From an uncultured Bacteroidota bacterium (GTDB taxonomy: Bacteria > Bacteroidota > Bacteroidia > Chitinophagales > Chitinophagaceae): a stretch of 14,661 nucleotides of DNA. The DNA lies in assembly GCA_946887345.1 (NCBI GenBank), contig CAMPKR010000021.1, positions 1 through 14,661 on the forward strand. Direction: 5' to 3'. Positions 6,591 to 13,847 of this stretch are shown here, piece after piece (position 1 is the first letter of the stretch; the number at the start of each line of letters is the position of its first letter). The position numbers and the translations under genes are program-made. A model generated the notes under the pieces. That model was not told the origin of the DNA, did no database searches, and saw only the letters and a program-made list of their open reading frames with translations.

Positions 6591-7424
6591 CTATCTGAGT
6601 GTGATTTCCTTTTGTTTTCCGTTCGCGGTTGCTGTGGCTTTGTTGTCGCAGTTGCCGTTGCCGAAATCGAGGCTACGTTCCTTGTCGCCTCCCGACATCT
6701 TTATCACTCCTGACTTGATCCATTTGCAGCTGTGATCGCGAATGAGCGGGCTTGTGATCTCCATGGTCATAGTTTTTCCATTGGCGCGAACCTTGGTTCC
6801 CGACCCTGTTATGCTGAATACATCGTCACCACGGTCCGGCGTGTCTTCACCGCTGAGCCAGGTACGTGTACGGCTGCCATTGTGAGTAATAGTTCCTTTT
6901 TCGGTTACTATTGAGCCGTTCGTTTCGATACTGAAGTAAGTGTGACCTTCGCCATTCTTTCCCATATTGGTAATGATTTTTGTACCCGTTACCTGGTTAT
7001 CGTTGACATAAAAGTCACTGAAAGTAATGGTGCGTGTGTGCCCCGGCTCGGTAAATTCACCGTTGTAGGTAACGATAATCAGCCCCCGGCGGCTTCTTCC
7101 GTCATTGCAGACACAATTATTGCTGCCAAAGTCAATTGTCATCACATGGGGAGTCGAGATGCTGTCGATTGTTACATTGGCACAGGATCCCAGAAATTGC
7201 GGATTGCCTATGTGCTGTCCGCCACCGCCAGAGCTTCGTGCCATGGTATTGGCTTCATCGGTGAGAGGTTGGAGGTCTGAAAATGTTTGTTCAGATCTTG
7301 CCTGGATGTCACCCATGTCGTCCTGACCTGAAAGTCCGCCCATATTATCCTTATTGCAAGCTGTGAAAGACAATGTGCATGCCGCTAAGGCCACGCTGCT
7401 TAAAAACAATTTTGTGTAGTGCAT
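6591..7424 (-). CDS. Bacteroidota surface/periplasmic lipoprotein of unknown function
   Basis: A 277-residue predicted lipoprotein with a signal peptide and lipobox SFTAC (Cys23). A flexible Gly/Ser-rich linker (30-75) follows, then a beta-rich domain (80-277). Two related blocks stand out: TIDFGSNNC (96-104) and SLDFGNGNC (251-259), each with a DFGxxxC core, plus further cysteines at 81, 106 and 233 that could form disulfides. I recognise the general build (DFG..NC, then C-K-W-I..SG near the end) as one seen in Bacteroidota lipoproteins, but I know of no assigned function. The start is at the ATG at 7424, because 28 upstream residues of the open frame lack signal-peptide character. It lies 89 bp downstream of the TonB receptor gene on the same strand, so a partner role is likely. 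Confidence 0.75.
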   Translation of the reverse strand: MHYTKLFLSSVALAACTLSFTACNKDNMGGLSGQDDMGDIQARSEQTFSDLQPLTDEANTMARSSGGGGQHIGNPQFLGSCANVTIDSISTPHVMTIDFGSNNCVCNDGRSRRGLIIVTYNGEFTEPGHTRTITFSDFYVNDNQVTGTKIITNMGKNGEGHTYFSIETNGSIVTEKGTITHNGSRTRTWLSGEDTPDRGDDVFSITGSGTKVRANGKTMTMEITSPLIRDHSCKWIKSGVIKMSGGDKERSLDFGNGNCDNKATATANGKQKEITLR

Positions 7425-7446
7425 ATCTGTGAGATTTGTACTTAAG

Positions 7447-7467
7447 ACCCGGGACTTTATTCCGGGT
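7447..7467 (-). other. Hairpin between receptor and lipoprotein genes
   Basis: ACCCGG/CCGGGT arms with a 9-nt loop lie between the TonB receptor stop and the lipoprotein start. On the minus strand it is followed by CTTAAG, with no U-tract, so it is not a clear terminator. It may be an RNA-stability or processing hairpin that sets different levels of the two proteins. Confidence 0.4.
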
Positions 7468-7513
7468 TTAATTCGCGAAGGAGAATTCGTGTTAATATTT
7501 TTTGGCAAATACT

Positions 7514-9583
7514 CTATTTGTACTTGTAGCCTACAGAAAGGCCTGCGAACAGGTTGCGTCCCGGTGCTGCATTGTAATATCTCCCTCCCGCCGCATTGAT
7601 ATCATTCCCCAGGCTATATTTCTTGTCAAGAAGGTTGTCAGCACCCAGGTAAACATCTAATAGCACTTTATTGGTGATTGTCCGATAGCCCAGTCGCGTG
7701 CTGAGCAAAGTAAAATCCACGGCCTTGTCAGTATTGGCATCATTCAGAAATATTGGTTCGCAGTAGTAATAGTTGAAATTCAGATACATGCCCTTACGCG
7801 ATAATACGTCCAGCGACACATTTACTGTGTGGCCGGGTACGCCGGGTAACCTCTTTCCCGAGTAATCGGTGTTTACCTGGACGAAATTTCGGTAGAAGAA
7901 TCTATATCCCGTGAATGATACATCTACATTCACGTCTTTCAGGAATTTCTGTCCGTTCCTGATAACGGCATACCGGAGCAGAATGTCAGCACCATTTTGT
8001 TCGGTGCGACCTGCATTCACATAATAGTCGCCACCTGCGCTGTCTCTTCGTTGTACAATTGTATTGGACAATTGAAACAGGAACATGCTAATGTCGAAGT
8101 AGAATCGCTGTTGCACGGCGTAACCCCTGCATCCGACGCCCAGGTTCCAGCCTTGTGCTGCCTGCAGATTGAGATTCACAGCACTCCCCGTTGGAGCAAG
8201 TTCGCTGATAGAGGGTGGTGTATAACCTCGCTCTGCTGAGACGTATAGCGAGGTGTTGTTCTTAAACCGGCGCATCAGTGCCAGCCTTGGAGCGAGTTCA
8301 TTGTTGAATTGTTTGGTTTGTTGCACGTATTTGGGGTAAAAGCTGCTCAGTTTCACCTGTAAGGTGTTCAGGCTTAGCCCCGCCATTACCGACCAGTTTT
8401 TATATTGCCAGGAAAGTTGAGTGAAGCCCAAGGCCGCCGTATTATTTATTTCCACGTCGTTTGTCAGTGTATCGGGGTTGCCAAGCTTATTTTTGTATGT
8501 TTTTTCGGTTACATACTGTGTCAAAACCTCCGCGCCTATGATCCATTGCAGCGTGGACGCGCCGATATTTGTATTGTACTTAAAAGTGGTCCTTCCGCCC
8601 GTATTGGGCTGGGAACTGATGGAGTAATTGCGAATGTTGGGATTAGTGAGCTGGTTATACGAAGCGAACAGGGTTGTACTGTTCTCAAATTTATCGGTTA
8701 TTTTCAGCCTGTTGGTGATACCGGCAAGGAAAGAGTGCTGATAAACAGCTGCTTGGTTCTGCATAGCGCCCGGAATCGCGTTTGTGCCTGGCCTTGCGCT
8801 TGTTGGGTCGCTGTTGTATTGCGCTAACGTAAGCCCTCCCGGTGTCTGGTAGAAAAGATCGCTGTATAGCACATGGGCGCTTATTTCATTTCTGGCTCCT
8901 GTTTTCAATGCGGCATCCCAGGAAGCAACAGTTTTTTTGCTTGCCGACTGAGCCCTGTATCCCTGCGACTCCATTCGCTGGTACCTGATAGCATGTTTGG
9001 CGTTCTCTTCTTTAATGAAGAGTTCTGCTCCAACATTATTAAATCCATAGCTTCCTCCTGTATAATGTGCCATGGCTGTATTGCTTCTGTCTGTAGGGAA
9101 GCTATTAATAAGAACTGCCCCTCCAGTTCCGGCACCATAGAGGCTACTGGCAGGTCCTTTTACCACTTCTATAGTTGAGAAATTGTAAAAGCCCAGTTGA
9201 TTCAGGTAAGTATTTCCTCCGGCATCTGTGAAGGGGATATCGTTGTAGTACACCTTTATATTCCTCACTCCAAAAGGAGCCTGCGCTGAACTTCCTCTTA
9301 TGCCAAAGCGATAGCTGCCCGGTGAACGTTCCTCCATCCTTACCCCCGGTATCGTATTTACCGCAGGCAGAATACTATTGGTGCTATACCTCCCCAATTC
9401 CTTCGGGCCTATAGTTGCCACAGCTGCAGGTGTATTCATTACCCCGGTATTCTGTTCATAAGCACGGATCACTGTTAGAGGTAACTGAAAGACGGTGTCA
9501 GCTTCGGCATGTGTACTGTCTTCCTGTGCGAAGCAATTCAATGGAACAATGATACTAAGGATCAAAGCGTATATCTTATTCAT
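7514..9583 (-). CDS. TonB-dependent outer-membrane receptor
   Basis: A 689-residue outer-membrane transporter that takes up a bound ligand with energy from TonB/ExbBD. It has a signal peptide (1-20, ending CFAQ), then a likely TonB box (DTVFQLPLTVIRA, about 29-41). The plug domain (about 46-165) carries the classic motifs GVRMEERSPGSYRFGIRGSS and IEVVKGPASSLYGAGTGGAV. The rest is a beta-barrel of alternating aromatic strands ending in LFAGLSVGYKYK. There is no N-terminal carboxypeptidase-like extension and no SusD neighbour, so it is closer to siderophore or metal receptors (FecA/CirA-like) than to glycan-utilising SusC. The ligand cannot be read from the sequence. A lipoprotein gene follows 89 bp downstream and may be its surface partner. 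Confidence 0.93.
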   Translation of the reverse strand: MNKIYALILSIIVPLNCFAQEDSTHAEADTVFQLPLTVIRAYEQNTGVMNTPAAVATIGPKELGRYSTNSILPAVNTIPGVRMEERSPGSYRFGIRGSSAQAPFGVRNIKVYYNDIPFTDAGGNTYLNQLGFYNFSTIEVVKGPASSLYGAGTGGAVLINSFPTDRSNTAMAHYTGGSYGFNNVGAELFIKEENAKHAIRYQRMESQGYRAQSASKKTVASWDAALKTGARNEISAHVLYSDLFYQTPGGLTLAQYNSDPTSARPGTNAIPGAMQNQAAVYQHSFLAGITNRLKITDKFENSTTLFASYNQLTNPNIRNYSISSQPNTGGRTTFKYNTNIGASTLQWIIGAEVLTQYVTEKTYKNKLGNPDTLTNDVEINNTAALGFTQLSWQYKNWSVMAGLSLNTLQVKLSSFYPKYVQQTKQFNNELAPRLALMRRFKNNTSLYVSAERGYTPPSISELAPTGSAVNLNLQAAQGWNLGVGCRGYAVQQRFYFDISMFLFQLSNTIVQRRDSAGGDYYVNAGRTEQNGADILLRYAVIRNGQKFLKDVNVDVSFTGYRFFYRNFVQVNTDYSGKRLPGVPGHTVNVSLDVLSRKGMYLNFNYYYCEPIFLNDANTDKAVDFTLLSTRLGYRTITNKVLLDVYLGADNLLDKKYSLGNDINAAGGRYYNAAPGRNLFAGLSVGYKYK

Positions 9584-9640
9584 CAGTGGAGATCAATTGA
9601 CAGTTATATTGTTACAAATGTCAAAAATTCATGCCAGATA

Positions 9641-9735
9641 TCTTACCGGTACCGGGTCAGTTTTTTGCAGGATGGTTCCATGCTCGTACTGATGACCTGG
9701 AGAATACGGTTTGGAAAATTGAGACAGTAAAGTAA
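9641..9735 (+). pseudogene. 3' relic of a second sorbosone-dehydrogenase-like gene
   Basis: The stretch reads VSFLQDGSML in one frame (9656-9685). After a single missing base it continues as TDDLENTVWKIETVK and a stop (9688-9735) in another frame. The intact gene downstream ends LTFLADGSMLLTDDVNNIIWKIAPAK, so the two match over about 25 residues and stop at the same place. A further one-base loss near 9655 would explain an Arg-Thr-Gly to Val-Ser-Phe jump. DNA differs at many silent sites, so it is an old, diverged paralogue and not a recent copy. Upstream of about 9641 the likeness fades into the TonB receptor promoter region. The rest of the gene is missing from the window. Confidence 0.75.
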
Positions 9736-9802
9736 AGCCCCCAGGTTCTCAATGCCTGAGTTGGTACGGATTTTTTGCCAATAGGGTATATAATACCTCA
9801 TT

Positions 9803-11074
9803 ATGAAGAGTTTCTCGCTATTTGTGTTGTTAGTTATTTGCTGCAACACAGTTTTTGCGCAGGCAAAGAAAAAAGATCTGCCACCTCCAAATGCTACCAG
9901 GTCGGTTATGAATTTTAGCAAATCTGTGGGTTGGGCAAAAGGCAATATGCCGCAGGCGCCTCCTGGATTTGTTGTTACCAAATATGCCGAAGGTTTCCAG
10001 AATCCCCGTTGGATGTATGTGCTGCCTAATGGTGATGTGCTTGTTGCCGAAAGCAATATGAACATGAATGTGGTCTTAAAGGTGGGGGCAGCGGTTACCG
10101 GGGCGGACAATTCCCACGACACCAGGAAAAGTGCAGACAGGATTACTCTATTGCGTGATAAGGACAAGGACGGAATACCCGAAACCCGTAATTATTTTCT
10201 TGTTGATCTCAGTCAGCCATTTGGTATGCTGAAGATTGGTGATTGGATCTATGTCGCCAATACAGATGCGGTGGTTAAATACCCTTATACGGAAGGGGCT
10301 ACCAGCATTGCCGCGCCTCCACAGAAGATTTCAGACCTGCGAATGGGTAAGAAGAACCAACACTGGACCCGTAATATCATCGCAAATGCAGATAACTCTA
10401 AGATTTACATTGCAGTGGGCAGTTCGAGCAATATTGCTGAACATGGAATAGAAGAAGAAATAGAAAGAGCTTGCATTATAGAAATGAACCCGGACGGAAG
10501 CAAAAAGCGCATCTATGCTGAGGGCCTTCGCAACCCGGTGGGCATGGATTGGGCGCCAGGCACTAAGACGCTCTGGACAACCGTAAATGAGCGCGATGAA
10601 TTGGGTGACGACCTGGTGCCGGACTACCTGACCAGCGTAAGAGACGGTGGATTCTATGGCTGGCCGTATTCATACTGGGGGAGTCATATAGACTCGCGGG
10701 TAAAAGAACCCAAGCCTGAACTCGTTAAAAAAGCAATAGTACCGGATGTGGATCTTGGTTCACATACCGCTTCACTGGGCCTGGCGTTCTGCAGGCATAA
10801 GTCTTGGCCGGCTAGATACCAAAAAGGTGCTTTTATTGCTCAGCATGGCTCATGGAACAGGTCTGTATTATCAGGCTACAAAGTTGTTTTTGTGCCATTT
10901 AAGAATGGTAAGCCTTCCGGGCCGGCAGAGGATTTTCTAACCGGTTTTATAGCTGATCTTGACAAAGATGAAGTGTATGGACGTCCTACCGGCCTCACTT
11001 TCCTTGCCGACGGTTCAATGCTGCTAACCGATGATGTGAATAACATTATCTGGAAAATTGCCCCGGCCAAATAA
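9803..11074 (+). CDS. PQQ-dependent sugar (L-sorbosone-type) dehydrogenase family protein
   Basis: A 423-residue secreted protein: signal peptide (1-20, ending VFAQ) and a six-bladed beta-propeller of the soluble glucose / sorbosone dehydrogenase family. These enzymes oxidise an aldose or aldehyde sugar in the periplasm using PQQ. Visible family marks are GFVVTKYAEGFQNPRWMYVL (55-74), a calcium-like DKDKDG (119-124), H187 in NQHWTRNI (matching the catalytic His region of soluble glucose dehydrogenase), GLRNPVGMDW (241-250), DGGFYGWPYSYWG (281-293) and QHGSWNRS (347-354). The substrate is not known, and many members of this family lack proven activity. The 3' end overlaps the convergent UbiA gene by 29 bp. 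The relic of a paralogue lies just upstream, so two such genes once stood in tandem. Confidence 0.87.
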   Translation: MKSFSLFVLLVICCNTVFAQAKKKDLPPPNATRSVMNFSKSVGWAKGNMPQAPPGFVVTKYAEGFQNPRWMYVLPNGDVLVAESNMNMNVVLKVGAAVTGADNSHDTRKSADRITLLRDKDKDGIPETRNYFLVDLSQPFGMLKIGDWIYVANTDAVVKYPYTEGATSIAAPPQKISDLRMGKKNQHWTRNIIANADNSKIYIAVGSSSNIAEHGIEEEIERACIIEMNPDGSKKRIYAEGLRNPVGMDWAPGTKTLWTTVNERDELGDDLVPDYLTSVRDGGFYGWPYSYWGSHIDSRVKEPKPELVKKAIVPDVDLGSHTASLGLAFCRHKSWPARYQKGAFIAQHGSWNRSVLSGYKVVFVPFKNGKPSGPAEDFLTGFIADLDKDEVYGRPTGLTFLADGSMLLTDDVNNIIWKIAPAK

Positions 11075-11984
11075 CGTTAATATAAGGAAGGTTAATGTAA
11101 AGCAGTATGGTGAAGCAGCCTGCCATGCAGATAGATGATACCTGGTTCATCCGCATCGTGCGCTCAAAACTCGCTTCATTTTTGTCTTTGTTCGCTTTCA
11201 GGAACCAGGATGTGAAATAGATGATCACCGGCGACAGGCAAAGCAGAAACACAACAAAATGCAGACTGGAATAGTACTTGCTGAAATAGTGCAGGAAGAG
11301 CAGAGCGCCAAGGAAGAACGAAAGCCCTGAGAACACGAAGGTGCCTTTTATGCCCAGCCGCAGGCTCAGGGTACGATCACCACTCGCTGCATCTTCCTTA
11401 TGCTGGTATATCTGGGTAAGAGGGTAGGAGCCACCAAGGAGAATGGATGCAATAAGCATCGCTTCCAGGTGTCCGGCGGTAAACCAATTTGTGGAGTATT
11501 GTCCTTCGGCTGCCATATTTGCCATCAGGAAAGTATAGCCTCCCTGGAACGCGGCTACCGACAGCCAGGCCAGGTAAGAGTACCTCTTCAGGCGGATGCC
11601 ATGCCAGCTGTAAGCTTTGGAAAAGGTTACATACCCTGCCACCAGTAAGAGTATCTGCCAGCCTGCTGCCAGACATAGCAATAGGCCCAGGGCATCAAAA
11701 ATAATGCTGGCATAATAAAGTTTCCTGGTCGCAGGCGGCGGATTTTTGATGCCTCCTATACTGCCTGTATCGTTGTCCATGTAACTGTTATATATATTGC
11801 TCGCAGGGTATATAAAGATGTGCAGCACTACGAAAACAACTATCGCATTTGTTACGTAAATTGTAGATGCCTGGCTTAGTCCGAAACAAAAAACCGGTAA
11901 TAGGTAAAAAGAGAAGGGAAGTCGTAAATGAATGCGCGTGTCGCGATCAAATATATTCAGGAGAGTGATCTTCTCAGTATTCAA
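11046..11984 (-). CDS. UbiA-family prenyltransferase
   Basis: A 312-residue integral membrane protein with about eight or nine helices. It attaches an isoprenoid diphosphate chain to an aromatic acceptor at the inner membrane. The first Asp-rich motif is NIYNSYMDND (N66, D70, D72) and the second is QHKEDAASGDRTLSLRLG (D198, D203). Both bind Mg-diphosphate in this family. The only possible start near the N-terminus is a TTG at 11984. A stop codon lies in frame four codons upstream, and the first internal Met (M69) falls inside the first Asp-rich motif. The gene is divergent from the type III PKS gene (42 bp between them), which points to a prenylated or quinone-like polyketide product. The 3' end runs 29 bp into the sugar-dehydrogenase gene on the other strand. 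A housekeeping menaquinone or heme O synthase is possible but less likely in this setting. Confidence 0.85.
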   Translation of the reverse strand: MNTEKITLLNIFDRDTRIHLRLPFSFYLLPVFCFGLSQASTIYVTNAIVVFVVLHIFIYPASNIYNSYMDNDTGSIGGIKNPPPATRKLYYASIIFDALGLLLCLAAGWQILLLVAGYVTFSKAYSWHGIRLKRYSYLAWLSVAAFQGGYTFLMANMAAEGQYSTNWFTAGHLEAMLIASILLGGSYPLTQIYQHKEDAASGDRTLSLRLGIKGTFVFSGLSFFLGALLFLHYFSKYYSSLHFVVFLLCLSPVIIYFTSWFLKANKDKNEASFERTMRMNQVSSICMAGCFTILLYINLPYINVIWPGQFSR

Positions 11985-12026
11985 GGCACAGTATTATATC
12001 ATAAATATAGAGTAATTTAAGGCAGC
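11985..12026. promoter_or_regulatory. 42-bp divergent control region of the PKS cluster
   Basis: The gap between the UbiA (TTG) and type III PKS (ATG) starts is only 42 bp and AT-rich. Promoters for both directions must overlap or reach into the coding sequences. No clear TTTG/TAnnTTTG pair was found. The tight spacing suggests that both sides are switched together. Confidence 0.4.
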
Positions 12027-13142
12027 ATGACAGGGCCGGGAATACAGTCGATAGGAACAGCAGTACCGGGAAACAAGATTTCCCAAGCTCATCATGCCTC
12101 TATTATAGAGGCTGCAAATGGCATCAGTCGCGAGGACAGGTTGATACTCAAGACAGTATATGGTCGTAGCGGTATTCGTCATCGTTACAGTGTGCTCAAT
12201 GAGTTTAATGTAGGCGACGATGCCGCCAACCAGGTATTCCATCCGTCGGGTGAGTACCCTGAAGTTCCCGTTTCCAAACGGATGGCAATATTTGATGAAC
12301 ACGCCACTGATCTCTGTGCCGTGGCAGTCGGCAATTGTCTTAATCGGATACCCACTCTTCAAAAGAAAGAAATAACACACTTAATTACATTCTCCTGCAC
12401 GGGCATGCATGCGCCGGGCCTTGATATACAGCTGGTAGAGAAACTGGGCCTTGAGCGTAATGTAGAACGCACTTGTATTAACTTTATGGGTTGCTATGCA
12501 GCCATTAACGCATTAAAGTCTGCTTATTATATTTCCAGGGCAGACGAGAATGCTGTTGTGCTTATAGCAGGCGTAGAGCTTTGCTCTATCCATTATCGCA
12601 AAAGTACAGATCCTTACCAGGTAGTGGCTAATGCCATATTTGGCGATGGAGCTGCCGCTGCTATTATTTCTGCCAGGCAATTGGTAAATAGTGAACAGGC
12701 CAGGCTCAACCTCGTTAACTTCTACTCAGAGTTTGAGCCAAACGCCGGTGATGACATGGTGTGGCGCATTGGCGATTATGGCTTTGACCTTCGTCTGACC
12801 CCGGAGGTGCCCAATGTGGTGAAAGGAAATATTCGCGGACTAATTGACAGGCTTTTTCAAAGGTCAGGTTTGCAGCAGAGTGATATCAGCTATTACGCTA
12901 TACATCCCGGTGGCGTTAAAATATTGGAAGCTTGCGAAGAAGCACTCGGTATACATAAGGATAGTAATGCCATCTCTTATTCTATTCTAAAAGACTTTGG
13001 CAATATGTCTTCTGTTACAGTGATGTTTGTATTAAGCCGTTACCTTGAAGATCTTACAAGTTCCGACAAAGGCAAAAAGATCATATCCTGTGCCTTTGGT
13101 CCCGGTCTCACTATGGAATCAATGATATTGGAAATTGCGTAA
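12027..13142 (+). CDS. Type III polyketide synthase (chalcone/stilbene synthase family)
   Basis: A 371-residue ketosynthase-type enzyme of normal length that extends an acyl-CoA starter with malonyl-CoA units and cyclises the chain to a resorcinol, pyrone or similar ring. The full catalytic triad is visible: C156 in INFMGCYAAI, H293 in YAIHPGGVKILEA and N326 in FGNMSSVTV. The family motifs SCTGMHAPGLD (123-133), IFGDGAAAA (204-212) and AFGPGLTME (356-364) are intact. The N-terminus (IQSIGTAVPGNKISQ) is standard for bacterial members. The methyltransferase gene starts 9 bp after the stop. The type of starter (long-chain acyl is usual in bacteria) and the ring chemistry cannot be told from the sequence. 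Confidence 0.95.
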   Translation: MTGPGIQSIGTAVPGNKISQAHHASIIEAANGISREDRLILKTVYGRSGIRHRYSVLNEFNVGDDAANQVFHPSGEYPEVPVSKRMAIFDEHATDLCAVAVGNCLNRIPTLQKKEITHLITFSCTGMHAPGLDIQLVEKLGLERNVERTCINFMGCYAAINALKSAYYISRADENAVVLIAGVELCSIHYRKSTDPYQVVANAIFGDGAAAAIISARQLVNSEQARLNLVNFYSEFEPNAGDDMVWRIGDYGFDLRLTPEVPNVVKGNIRGLIDRLFQRSGLQQSDISYYAIHPGGVKILEACEEALGIHKDSNAISYSILKDFGNMSSVTVMFVLSRYLEDLTSSDKGKKIISCAFGPGLTMESMILEIA

Positions 13143-13151
13143 ACATAACCA

Positions 13152-13847
13152 ATGCCTGATTTTTCCGTTAGAAGCACTTTACTGGAAATAATGGATGAGC
13201 CAGATATTCCTCGTGAAGATATCAGGATAGCTTTGAGCGAAATAGAAGCGATTAACCGAAAGCTCGGTGGATACCGCGTGGTGACGGGTGCGCTTGACGA
13301 CTTGAATATCACCGGCCACATTTCTATTCTGGATATCGGTTGCGGAGGCGGCGATATGCTCCGCAAAATTTCAGACTGGGCGAAAAAGAATAACAAAAAT
13401 GTGCAGCTAACGGGCATAGACATGAATCCTGATATCATCGACTTTGCCAAAGAAAGGTCACAGGGCCGCGATATCGGATATAAAACTATCAATGTATTCG
13501 ACGATGCGATGCTGGCTTATTCCGCAGATATCACTACCTGCAGTTTGTTCTGCCATCATTTTGAAAAGGATTCCCTTGCACAGATTTTAAAGCGCATGCA
13601 CCAACTGGCAAAGAAAGCCGTGATCATCAACGACCTCCACCGCCATTGGTTTGCCTACTACGCTATCAGTATACTAACTTTTCTTTTTGCGAAGGCAAGA
13701 TTGGTCCGTTACGATGCACGCCTCTCGGTGGCGCGCGCATTCACGCGAAAGGATTGGGAAGAGACCCTGCAAGCCGCAGGTATCAGTAATTATTCACTCA
13801 AATGGCGCTGGGCATGGCGCTGGCAACTGGTGATTAAGATTGAGTAA
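13152..13847 (+). CDS. SAM-dependent methyltransferase of the PKS cluster
   Basis: A 231-residue class I methyltransferase. Motif I is ILDIGCGGGD (59-68), and the acidic residue that holds the SAM ribose is D90 in LTGIDMNP. The post-motif TTCSLFCHHF (128-137) lies near the usual active site. The N-terminal extension RSTLLEIMDEP (7-17) with INRKLGGYR (34-42) is one I associate with methyltransferases next to bacterial type III PKS genes. It also has a hydrophobic helix at about 167-187, which suggests membrane contact and a lipid-like substrate. It probably O- or C-methylates the polyketide ring, as in the SrsB and BpsB pathways. The end overlaps the next gene by 8 bp. Confidence 0.88.
   Translation: MPDFSVRSTLLEIMDEPDIPREDIRIALSEIEAINRKLGGYRVVTGALDDLNITGHISILDIGCGGGDMLRKISDWAKKNNKNVQLTGIDMNPDIIDFAKERSQGRDIGYKTINVFDDAMLAYSADITTCSLFCHHFEKDSLAQILKRMHQLAKKAVIINDLHRHWFAYYAISILTFLFAKARLVRYDARLSVARAFTRKDWEETLQAAGISNYSLKWRWAWRWQLVIKIE

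Noticed and set aside
8405..8827. 140-codon plus-strand open frame
   Set aside because: It is a shadow of the TonB receptor barrel on the opposite strand.
9785..9797. GGTATATAATACC palindrome as operator or promoter for the sugar dehydrogenase
   Set aside because: It ends 5 bp before the ATG and has no -33 box at the right distance. The short AT-rich palindrome could be chance.
9643..10167. 174-codon minus-strand open frame
   Set aside because: It is antisense to the signal peptide and first blades of the sugar dehydrogenase, and has no protein-like pattern.
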